Below are positions 1 to 5,063 of a stretch of DNA of 5,227 nucleotides, piece after piece (the stretch's first letter is position 1; each line of letters opens with the position of its first letter). Below the pieces are notes generated by a model. It worked only from the letters and a program-made list of their open reading frames with translations, was not told the DNA's origin and made no database searches. The DNA comes from CALMEH01 sp031409875 (lineage in GTDB: Bacteria > Acidobacteriota > Blastocatellia > Pyrinomonadales > Pyrinomonadaceae). The position numbers were made by a program, and so were the translations under genes. The stretch spans positions 1-5,227 of the forward strand of contig JANNYB010000052.1 of NCBI GenBank assembly GCA_031409875.1, given 5' to 3'.

Positions 1-1479
1 CAAAACTTTGAACATTACATCTTGCCGCCAACTGATTTCTTAACTCCCGCAATGGCTCGCATTGAGCAAAAGGATGAAGAACTTTTGTCGATCGCGCACG
101 AACTGACCGATAAAACCAAAGAATTTAATGTCACCGGGCGAGTTATGCACATCTGTCAGGGGCCGGTCGTCACAACTTATGAGTTTAAGCCGGACCCGGG
201 CGTGAAATACTCCCGCGTGACGGGTTTGGCAGACGATCTGTGTCTTGCCCTAAAAGCCGAATCAATCCGCATTGACCGCATTCCGGGCAAAGCCTTTGTC
301 GGCATCGAAGTTCCGAACCGCGAACGCGAAACTATTTATTTGCGCGAAGTCATCGAATCGAAAAAATTTCAATCGTCCGAATCGCTTCTTTCGGTTGCGC
401 TGGGCAAATCTATTGACGGCTTAAACTACGTTGCGGATTTGGCGAAAATGCCGCATCTGCTCATCGCGGGCGCAACCGGCGCGGGCAAATCCGTCGGCGT
501 GAACACGCTCATCGTTTCGATTTTGTATAAGGCGAGACCGGACGAAGTAAAATTCATAATGGTTGACCCGAAACAGGTCGAACTCAATGTTTATGAGGAT
601 ATTCCGCATCTTGCAACGCCGATTATTACCGATCCGAAACGTGCTTCGGTCGCGCTGAAATGGGCTGTCGGGCAGATGGAAAGACGCTATAAAGACCTTG
701 CGGCGTGGGGCGTTCGCAATATTGACGGCTATAATTCGGAAGCCAAACGCCGCAACGAAGCCGAACAATTTAACGACGAAGGCGAACCGCACAAAAAATT
801 GCCGTATCTCGTGATTATTATTGACGAACTCGCGGATTTGATGATGGTTGCGGGCAAAGAAGTCGAAGAATCAATTACAAGATTGGCGCAAATGGCGCGT
901 GCCGTCGGAATTCATCTCGTTTTGGCGACGCAACGCCCGTCGGTTGACGTTATTACGGGCTTAATCAAAGCAAATTTTCCGTCGCGCATTTCGTTTCGCG
1001 TGTCGTCAAAAGTTGATTCGCGCACGATTATTGATTCAAACGGCGCGGAAAGTCTTTTGGGCAGAGGCGATATGCTTTTTCTGCCGCCCGGAACGTCGAA
1101 TTTGATTCGCGTTCACGGCGCATTTGTTGACGAAAAAGAAATCGGCAAAATCGTCGAACAAATCAAATCGCAGGGCAAGCCCGAATACGACACGACAATC
1201 ACGAAAACCGACGAAGAACTTGACGATTCGGGCGATTTGCCGGGCAAACGCGATCCGCTGTTTTGGGACGCAATTAAAACCGTCGTTCGCAACAAAAGTG
1301 CTTCGACATCGCTGCTCCAAAGACATTTGCGAATCGGCTACGGACGCGCCGCCGCCATTTTAGACGCAATGGTGCGCGAAGGTTTCATCGGCGAAATGGA
1401 CGGCAGCAAACGCGCCCGCCCGATTCTCGAATCCGCTTACGAAGCTCTGGAACAGATGGAAAACGGCGGAGAGTTTTAA
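1..1479 (+). CDS. ftsK: DNA translocase FtsK/SpoIIIE family, C-terminal part (5' end outside window)
   Basis: This is the hexameric ATP-driven DNA pump that clears and aligns chromosome termini at the closing septum. The reading frame is open from base 1 (QNFEHYILPPTDFL, the usual stretch just before the motor), so the TTG at 22 is not the start and 492 residues of a longer protein are visible. Counting from base 1, the Walker A motif GATGAGKS is at residues 157-164 (bases 469-492). The Walker B motif IIIDE ends at residue 276 (base 828), followed by LADLM. Other family signatures are VDPKQVEL, MERRY, RNIDGYN, ATQRPSVDVITG and RISFRVSSKVDSRTI. An acidic linker leads to the gamma winged-helix domain from about residue 417 (DPLFWDAI, then LLQRHLRIGYGRAAAILDAM), which in this family reads polar orienting sequences and contacts XerD. 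The N-terminal membrane domain is missing, so FtsK rather than a sporulation SpoIIIE is inferred from the likely Gram-negative host. No frameshift or lost catalytic residue is seen. Confidence 0.97.
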   Translation, partial: QNFEHYILPPTDFLTPAMARIEQKDEELLSIAHELTDKTKEFNVTGRVMHICQGPVVTTYEFKPDPGVKYSRVTGLADDLCLALKAESIRIDRIPGKAFVGIEVPNRERETIYLREVIESKKFQSSESLLSVALGKSIDGLNYVADLAKMPHLLIAGATGAGKSVGVNTLIVSILYKARPDEVKFIMVDPKQVELNVYEDIPHLATPIITDPKRASVALKWAVGQMERRYKDLAAWGVRNIDGYNSEAKRRNEAEQFNDEGEPHKKLPYLVIIIDELADLMMVAGKEVEESITRLAQMARAVGIHLVLATQRPSVDVITGLIKANFPSRISFRVSSKVDSRTIIDSNGAESLLGRGDMLFLPPGTSNLIRVHGAFVDEKEIGKIVEQIKSQGKPEYDTTITKTDEELDDSGDLPGKRDPLFWDAIKTVVRNKSASTSLLQRHLRIGYGRAAAILDAMVREGFIGEMDGSKRARPILESAYEALEQMENGGEF

Positions 1480-1480
1480 A

Positions 1481-1501
1481 GTAAAAAGTAAAAAGTAAAA
1501 A
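1481..1501. repeat. Tandem repeat, three perfect copies of a 7-bp unit
   Basis: GTAAAAA occurs three times head to tail directly after the ftsK stop codon, with no mismatch. It is followed by GGCAAAATT. The unit contains TAA, so extra stops follow ftsK in more than one frame. Similar GTAAAAA runs are, from memory, common intergenic repeats in several bacterial phyla. A function is not known to me, and slippage during replication is the simplest origin. Confidence 0.85.
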
Positions 1502-1516
1502 GGCAAAATTTGATTT

Positions 1517-1556
1517 AAGAATCTTTGCGAACTTCGCAGTTTAGCGGGAAATTCTT
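1517..1556. repeat. Degenerate TTTGCG-type intergenic repeat with weak inverted repeat
   Basis: Three related words follow each other about 8 bp apart: TTTGCG (1524), TTCGC (1533) and TTTAGCGG (1540). The first two form a near-palindrome, TGCGAA-C-TTCGCA (1526-1538). The outer ends AAGAAT (1517-1522) and ATTCTT (1551-1556) are exact inverted repeats, and TTAA follows the right arm. The long mismatched interior and the short U run make this only a weak candidate terminator for ftsK. It resembles the widespread CTTTGCG-type intergenic repeats, recalled and not searched. Confidence 0.45.
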
Positions 1557-1575
1557 TTAATACAAAGGTTTCCGA

Positions 1576-1614
1576 AGTTTTCCACAGAACCTGTGCAAAA
1601 ACTTGTGGAAAACT
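1576..1614. promoter_or_regulatory. Cluster of three DnaA-box-like 9-mers in an 11-bp inverted repeat
   Basis: Three exact matches to the relaxed DnaA-box consensus TTWTNCACA lie within 35 bp: TTTTCCACA on + (1578-1586), TTTTGCACA on - (1592-1600) and TTTTCCACA on - (1604-1612). The outer two sit in a perfect inverted repeat, AGTTTTCCACA (1576-1586) against TGTGGAAAACT (1604-1614). A smaller alternative hairpin, CACAG-AAC-CTGTG (1583-1595), overlaps it. The cluster lies about 60 bp before the comEA-like start, so it could be a DnaA-dependent control site or a titration site. AT-rich DNA follows, but no dnaA, dnaN or parAB neighbour is visible. A dimeric regulator with a TTTTCCACA-like half-site is an equal alternative. 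Confidence 0.5.
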
Positions 1615-1619
1615 ATATT
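1614..1619 (+). promoter_or_regulatory. Possible -10 element for comEA-comEC
   Basis: TATATT matches the sigma-70 -10 consensus at five of six positions and lies about 55 bp before the comEA-like start, in AT-rich DNA. No good -35 hexamer is found at 16-18 bp upstream, because that space is taken by the DnaA-box-like inverted repeat. If this is the promoter, it probably needs an activator or would be blocked by whatever binds the repeat. AT-rich DNA throws up such hexamers often, so this call is weak. Confidence 0.25.
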
Positions 1620-1674
1620 ACATAAATGTTAAACCGTTATTTTCAAACGACTTTTAGCAAATTGCACATTGAAT

Positions 1675-2028
1675 ATGCAAAAAAACTTGCAAAATCATAA
1701 GTCTAATTATTTCAGCATTTGTGCGATATTTGCTAAACTTACTTCTTTGTTAATTTTAACTTGTTTGCTTGTTTCTTGTGGGCAAAACGATACAAAACAA
1801 GTTTTTTCGCCGCAAACACCGCAAACAACTTCCGAAACGGCGATAAATATCAACACGGCGACGGCGGAAATGCTCGAAAAACTTCCGAATATCGGTGCGA
1901 AAACGGCGCAAGAGATTATCAATCACCGTGAAAAATTCGGCGCGTTTCGCAAACCCGAACATCTCTTGCTCGTGCGCGGAATCAGCGACCGACGCTTTCG
2001 TGAAATCAGAAAATTGATTAAAATCTAA
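1675..2028 (+). CDS. comEA: ComEA-like helix-hairpin-helix DNA-binding lipoprotein
   Basis: This protein probably binds incoming double-stranded DNA in the periplasm and passes it to ComEC. It has 117 residues from the ATG at 1675; a TTG two codons earlier (1669) is an alternative start. Neither has a visible Shine-Dalgarno sequence. Residues 13-34 form a hydrophobic signal segment ending in the lipobox LVSC, with Cys35 (1777-1779) as the predicted lipidated residue. The +2 residue is Gly, not Asp. A short Thr/Gln/Pro-rich linker follows (about 39-55). Residues 57-117 are a ComEA-type double HhH domain: ININTATAEML, hairpin LPNIGAKTA (70-78), then HREKFGAFRKPEHLL and the second hairpin VRGIS (100-104). 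The first hairpin has Asn where Gly is usual. ComEA proteins are more often anchored by a transmembrane helix or freely periplasmic, so the lipoprotein signal is notable. comEC follows 28 bp downstream, almost certainly in the same transcript. A general HhH DNA-binding protein is the alternative, but the neighbour favours competence. Confidence 0.88.
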   Translation: MQKNLQNHKSNYFSICAIFAKLTSLLILTCLLVSCGQNDTKQVFSPQTPQTTSETAININTATAEMLEKLPNIGAKTAQEIINHREKFGAFRKPEHLLLVRGISDRRFREIRKLIKI

Positions 2029-2056
2029 AAATCCCCGAAAAAAAGCTCTTGCGTTA

Positions 2057-4756
2057 ATGAATAATTCGGCAAAAATTTCGTCCGCGAATTTCACGCTTTA
2101 TCCGTTGTTTTGGTTGGCGGTTTGTTTTGCATTTGGTATTTTGACAGCGAAATATTTTGCGTTCGGTTGGCAAATTTCGCTGGCTGTTTGTTTGTTTTTT
2201 GCGGTTTTTTGCGTGTTCAAAGAAAAGTTTGCATTAATTTTTTTGTCGCTGGCTTTTGCGGCAGTCGGCGCGTTGGTTTTTCAGGTTGAAAATCAAGCGG
2301 TTTCGCCCAATCGTCTGAAAAGACTTTTAGACGAAAACAAAATTGGTTCGGGAAATCCGATTGAAATCGAAGGCGTTTTGCGCGGCAAACCGGAGCTTTC
2401 CGTCGGCGGATTTTTTCTCGAAATCGAAACGGAAAAAGCGATTTATAAAGGCGAAGAAAGACAAATTTCGGGCAGAGTCAGAATTTTTGCGCCAATAACG
2501 GATAAACAATTTGCGACGGAATATGAAGCGTTAAATTTGAATTACGGCTCACGCATTCGCGCCGCTTGCAATCTTCGGCGCGAAGAAAAATTTCAAAATC
2601 CGGGCGCGATTTCATATAAAAAAATACTTGACGATTTAGGTTTTGATGCGACGGCGACGCTGAAAAGTCCGCTTTTGATTGAAAATCTCGGCAGAGAAAA
2701 AACATTCGCGCCGCTCGGTTGGATTTATGAGCAGAGACAAAATTTAATCATCGAATTCCGCCGCAAATTCAGTGTTTCGACTGCCGGAGTTTTAATCGCT
2801 TCATTGCTCGGCAACGACGGATTTTTAGACAAAAACACGGCGGAAGTTTTTCGTGAAGGCGGCACGTTTCACGTTCTCGTAATTTCGGGTTTGCACATTA
2901 CTTTTATCGGCTATTTGACGCTGCTTTTCGTGCGGTTTTTTACGCGAAAAAGGGTTTGGCAATTCGTCATTGCAACGGTTTTTTTGTGGTCATATTCTCT
3001 GGCTGTCGGCGCAAATGTTCCGGTTGTGCGGGCGGCGATTATGTTCACGGTTTTGCTTTTTTCGCTGGTGATTTTTCGGCGCGGAACTCTCTTGAATTCA
3101 CTCGGCGCGAGCGTTTTGATTTTGCTTGTTTGGAGACCGAACGATTTGTTCGCGCCTTCGTTTCAGCTAACGATCATCAGCGTCTTGGCGATTGTCGCGG
3201 GTGCGTTTCCGCTGATTGAAAAACTTCGCGCCATCGGCAGTTGGTCGCCGTCTGCAAAAACACCTTTTCCGCCGAATATTTCACACTTTTTGAAGCGATT
3301 TTGCGAAATGCTTTACTGGCGCGAAACAGTTTGGGAACGCGATTTATCAAGACAGATTTGGATGGCGAAAATTTTCAAATCGCCGCATCTGAAATTGCTC
3401 GAAGCCAAAGGATTACAAGGCGTTTGCAGATATATTTTTGAAGCGGTTCTGGTTTCGCTGATTGTGCAAATTTGGCTTCTTCCGCCGACGATTTTGTATT
3501 TTCACCGCATTCCGATTTTCGGCGTTTTCCTAAACATTTGGGTTGGATTTTGGATTGCGCTCGAAAGTTTTGCGGCGGTTATTGCCGTTTTTTTCGCGCA
3601 ATTCAGCGAGAGTTTAGCTTTGCCGATTATAAAACTTACAGAACTTTTTAATTGGTTTCTGCTTTCGATTCCACAAATTTTAACCGAAAATTATTGGGCA
3701 AGTTTTCGTCTGCCGCATTATTCGGGCGCGATGAAAGCTGTTTATTTTCTATACTTTGCGCCGATTTTGATTTTGACGATTTTTTTGAACAAATGGAATC
3801 CGTTTGCTTTGATTTCAAATTTCAAATCCGATATTTCAAAAAAACTTTTGCGATTTGCTTACGTTTCTTTATTTGGTTTGTTGATTTTGAGTTTATTTCA
3901 TCCGTTCAGCGCACCAAAATCCGACGGCAAATTGCGGATTGATTTTCTTGATGTCGGGCAAGGCGATGCGGCTTTTATTACATTTCCGAACGGGGAAACG
4001 ATGCTGATTGACGGTGGCGGACGGCGAAGTTTTGAGAAAACAAAAGTGCAAAACGATTACGAAACCGAATTTTTCGAGCCGGACGCGCAAGGCATCGGGG
4101 AAACGGTTGTTTCGGCGTTTTTGTGGGAACGCGGATATTCAAAAGTTGATTATATTTTAGCGACGCACGCCGACAGCGACCATATTCAAGGCTTGTCGGA
4201 TGTTGCAAAAAATTTCAACATTAAAGCCGCGCTTTTCGGGCGAACGCCGTCTGCTGACGAAGATTTCCACGAGTTTTTTTCGACTTTGGAGAAACGCAAA
4301 ATCAATTCGATAAAAATTTCTCGCGGCGATGTTTTGACCTTCGGCGAAGTAAAAATTGAAGTTCTTTATCCCGAAAATACGGATGAAATTTCCGACAATA
4401 ATCATTCGATTGTTTTGCGGATAATTTACGGCGAACGGAAAATTTTGCTAACCGGCGACATCGAAAAAGAAACAGAAAATAGACTTTTGCAAAACCCCGA
4501 AAATCTTCAAGCAGATGTCATAAAAGTCCCACATCACGGAAGTCGAACTTCTTCGACGGAAAGTTTTATAAATGCCGTAAACGCTGATATTGCAATAATT
4601 CCGGTCGGCAAAACTTCGCCTTTCGGACATCCGCACGCGGAAGTTTTAGAAAGATGGCAAACCGCAAATACGAAAATTTTGACAACAGGCGAGCGCGGAA
4701 CGGTTACGATTTTGACGGACGGAAAAGATTTGCAAATTGAAACATTTCAGAAGTAA
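2057..4756 (+). CDS. comEC: ComEC/Rec2 inner-membrane DNA uptake channel
   Basis: ComEC forms the inner-membrane pore through which one strand of transforming DNA enters the cytoplasm. The ORF codes for 899 residues, full length for the three-domain form. Residues about 10-75 hold hydrophobic membrane segments. About 85-215 is the N-terminal DUF4131-type OB-like region (IEIEGVLRGKPEL, FQNPGAISYKK). About 240-610 is the polytopic Competence domain with FREGGTFHVLVISGLH (H272 and H280). It is interrupted by a charged, Trp/Arg-rich loop at about 390-455 (ISHFLKRFCEMLYWRETVWE), a long loop I associate with acidobacterial homologues. From 629 comes a metallo-beta-lactamase-like domain: DFLDVGQGDAAF, LIDGGG, THADSDHIQGL (H704, D706, D708, H709), LLTGD (D801), PHHGS (H826, H827) and GHPH (H858, H860). 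The first motif is HxDxDH, with Asp in place of the second His of classic enzymes, which I recall as common in ComEC. The proposed role of this domain is degrading the non-imported strand. The ATG at 2057 has no clear Shine-Dalgarno sequence, which fits translation following comEA. Confidence 0.96.
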   Translation: MNNSAKISSANFTLYPLFWLAVCFAFGILTAKYFAFGWQISLAVCLFFAVFCVFKEKFALIFLSLAFAAVGALVFQVENQAVSPNRLKRLLDENKIGSGNPIEIEGVLRGKPELSVGGFFLEIETEKAIYKGEERQISGRVRIFAPITDKQFATEYEALNLNYGSRIRAACNLRREEKFQNPGAISYKKILDDLGFDATATLKSPLLIENLGREKTFAPLGWIYEQRQNLIIEFRRKFSVSTAGVLIASLLGNDGFLDKNTAEVFREGGTFHVLVISGLHITFIGYLTLLFVRFFTRKRVWQFVIATVFLWSYSLAVGANVPVVRAAIMFTVLLFSLVIFRRGTLLNSLGASVLILLVWRPNDLFAPSFQLTIISVLAIVAGAFPLIEKLRAIGSWSPSAKTPFPPNISHFLKRFCEMLYWRETVWERDLSRQIWMAKIFKSPHLKLLEAKGLQGVCRYIFEAVLVSLIVQIWLLPPTILYFHRIPIFGVFLNIWVGFWIALESFAAVIAVFFAQFSESLALPIIKLTELFNWFLLSIPQILTENYWASFRLPHYSGAMKAVYFLYFAPILILTIFLNKWNPFALISNFKSDISKKLLRFAYVSLFGLLILSLFHPFSAPKSDGKLRIDFLDVGQGDAAFITFPNGETMLIDGGGRRSFEKTKVQNDYETEFFEPDAQGIGETVVSAFLWERGYSKVDYILATHADSDHIQGLSDVAKNFNIKAALFGRTPSADEDFHEFFSTLEKRKINSIKISRGDVLTFGEVKIEVLYPENTDEISDNNHSIVLRIIYGERKILLTGDIEKETENRLLQNPENLQADVIKVPHHGSRTSSTESFINAVNADIAIIPVGKTSPFGHPHAEVLERWQTANTKILTTGERGTVTILTDGKDLQIETFQK

Positions 4757-4770
4757 AGATTTTATTTTTC

Positions 4771-4835
4771 ATCCACAGATAAACACAGATTTTTATGATT
4801 TTGGTGTCTTATAACATCTGTGTTTATCTGTGGAT
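4771..4835. repeat. Perfect 20-bp inverted repeat with 25-nt loop, built from 10-bp units
   Basis: The left arm (4771-4790) and right arm (4816-4835) are exact reverse complements over 20 bp. Each arm is itself two related 10-bp units, with CACAGAT at 4774-4780 and again at 4784-4790. The right arm plus two bases contains a perfect consensus DnaA box, TTATCCACA, on the minus strand (4829-4837). The left side has TCATCCACA (4769-4777), one base off. The stem starts 15 bp after the comEC stop and would form a strong RNA hairpin protecting or ending the com mRNA. No U run follows the right arm, only the pyrimidine-rich TTCTTCTCT, so it is not a standard intrinsic terminator. ATCCACAGAT/ACACAGAT strings are, from memory, a widespread dispersed intergenic repeat in several phyla. 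Confidence 0.92.
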
Positions 4836-4846
4836 AATTCTTCTCT

Positions 4847-4889
4847 AAAAAACAAAAGCCCGAAGGCTATTAAAAACAACCTTTCGAGC
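4847..4889 (-). terminator. Intrinsic terminator, minus strand
   Basis: Read on the minus strand, GCUCGAAAGG (4889-4880) pairs with CCUUCGGGC (4866-4858) over nine base pairs, including one U-G wobble and one bulged A. The loop is 13 nt, and the right arm is followed at once by UUUUGUUUUUU (4857-4847). A competing compact hairpin, AGCC-UUCG-GGCU (4868-4857), uses a stable UUCG tetraloop and ends at the same U tract. Either form could terminate transcription. The polarity is clear, since the + strand has no U run after this stem. It may also stop readthrough coming from the right. Confidence 0.6.
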
Positions 4890-4908
4890 GTTCCTGCACA
4901 ATCCTAAT
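4847..4908 (-). ncRNA. Candidate small RNA of about 60 nt
   Basis: A promoter-like pair at 4943-4915 on the minus strand points into this segment, and an intrinsic-terminator-like hairpin with a U-rich tail closes it. No minus-strand gene exists upstream within the window for that terminator to serve, because the next gene is on the + strand. The simplest reading is a self-contained short transcript from about 4908 to about 4847. Its 5' part includes AGGATTGTGCAGGAACG, which is largely unpaired and could be an antisense seed. It matches no RNA family I recognise. It overlaps no coding sequence and lies divergent to the AraC-family promoter. Expression is inferred from sequence signals only. 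Confidence 0.35.
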
Positions 4909-4914
4909 GAAATA

Positions 4915-4943
4915 GTTTTAACACTTTGCGTTTAACATGTCAA
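4915..4943 (-). promoter_or_regulatory. Sigma-70-type promoter, minus strand
   Basis: On the minus strand a perfect -35 hexamer, TTGACA (4943-4938), is followed after a 17-bp spacer by TAAAAC (4920-4915), which matches the -10 consensus at four of six positions. A start near 4908 would give a transcript of about 60 nt ending at the terminator at 4847. The weak -10 leaves this uncertain. Confidence 0.45.
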
Positions 4944-4949
4944 TCTTTT

Positions 4950-4958
4950 TTTTCCACA
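4950..4958 (+). promoter_or_regulatory. DnaA-box-like site between divergent promoters
   Basis: TTTTCCACA matches TTWTNCACA and is the same 9-mer as the sites at 1578-1586 and 1604-1612. It lies in the gap between the minus-strand -35 (4943-4938) and the + strand -35 (4981-4986), where a bound protein could affect both promoters. A single 9-mer in AT-rich DNA may be chance. Confidence 0.35.
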
Positions 4959-4980
4959 GGTTACAGCGAAATCTAAAAAA

Positions 4981-5010
4981 TTGGCAATCTTTTTTGAAAA
5001 GCACTATACT
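4981..5010 (+). promoter_or_regulatory. Sigma-70-type promoter of the AraC-family gene
   Basis: TTGGCA (4981-4986, five of six matches to TTGACA) and TATACT (5005-5010, five of six matches to TATAAT) are separated by 18 bp. Transcription would begin near 5017, giving a leader of about 46 nt. This is the best + strand promoter in the window and is correctly placed for the gene at 5063. Confidence 0.7.
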
Positions 5011-5028
5011 CTAGCCATCCTTAATGTC

Positions 5029-5063
5029 TTTTAATTTAATCATCCCCAAGGAGTAAATTAAAA
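5029..5063 (+). promoter_or_regulatory. Ribosome binding site inside a leader hairpin
   Basis: AAGGAG (5048-5053) is a strong Shine-Dalgarno sequence, 9 bp before the ATG at 5063, and fixes the start. It is flanked by a perfect 10-bp inverted repeat, TTTTAATTTA (5029-5038) and TAAATTAAAA (5054-5063), all A-U pairs, whose right arm reaches the first base of the start codon. Inside the loop, UCC (5043-5045) can pair with GGA (5050-5052) and cover part of the Shine-Dalgarno. The arrangement could slow translation until the weak stem melts. This is inferred from sequence only, and AT-rich leaders can form such pairs by chance. Confidence 0.55.

Larger units (their letters stand above)
4757..5062. 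other. Intergenic region without a protein gene
   Basis: The gap between comEC and the AraC-family gene has no credible ORF on either strand. It is AT-rich and holds, in order, a 20-bp inverted repeat, a minus-strand terminator and candidate small RNA with its promoter, a DnaA-box-like site, and the promoter and leader of the AraC-family gene. Each is listed separately. No intrinsic terminator for comEC is obvious on the + strand. Confidence 0.8.

Noticed and set aside
22..24. TTG as the start codon of ftsK
   Set aside because: The frame is open from base 1 and the residues before it (QNFEHYI) continue the normal FtsK sequence, so the gene begins outside the window.
421..792. Minus-strand ORF of 123 codons inside ftsK
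   Set aside because: It lies entirely over the conserved motor domain, has a low-complexity Phe/Arg-rich product, and shows no recognisable domain. It is a shadow of the coding strand.
1036..1326. Minus-strand ORFs over the 3' part of ftsK
   Set aside because: They are antisense to the conserved FtsK sequence with no family signature or ribosome binding site evidence.
1540..1670. Chromosomal origin of replication (oriC)
   Set aside because: Three DnaA-box-like sites and AT-rich DNA are suggestive, but no dnaA, dnaN, rpmH, gidA or par genes are nearby and the box number is low. Kept as a regulatory candidate only.
2956..3942. Other + strand frames within comEC (2956-3219, 3241-3441, 3652-3942)
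   Set aside because: The comEC frame is unbroken and fully matches the family across this region. The other frames are chance ORFs in AT-rich DNA.
4166..4183. Loss of the catalytic motif in the ComEC beta-lactamase-like domain
   Set aside because: HxDxDH replaces HxHxDH, but I recall this variant as normal in ComEC, and the other metal-site motifs (TGD, PHHGS, GHPH) are intact.
4771..4835. CRISPR array
   Set aside because: There is one inverted pair of arms with no series of equal-length repeats and spacers, and no cas genes in the window.
4771..4840. Intrinsic terminator of comEC on the + strand
   Set aside because: The hairpin is strong, but the 3' flank is TTCTTCTCT followed by A-rich DNA, not a U run. 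The 25-nt loop is also long for a terminator.
4795..4848. Short ORF starting at the ATG at 4795 in the inverted repeat loop
   Set aside because: It has only 17 codons, lacks a Shine-Dalgarno sequence, and is mostly made of the inverted repeat.
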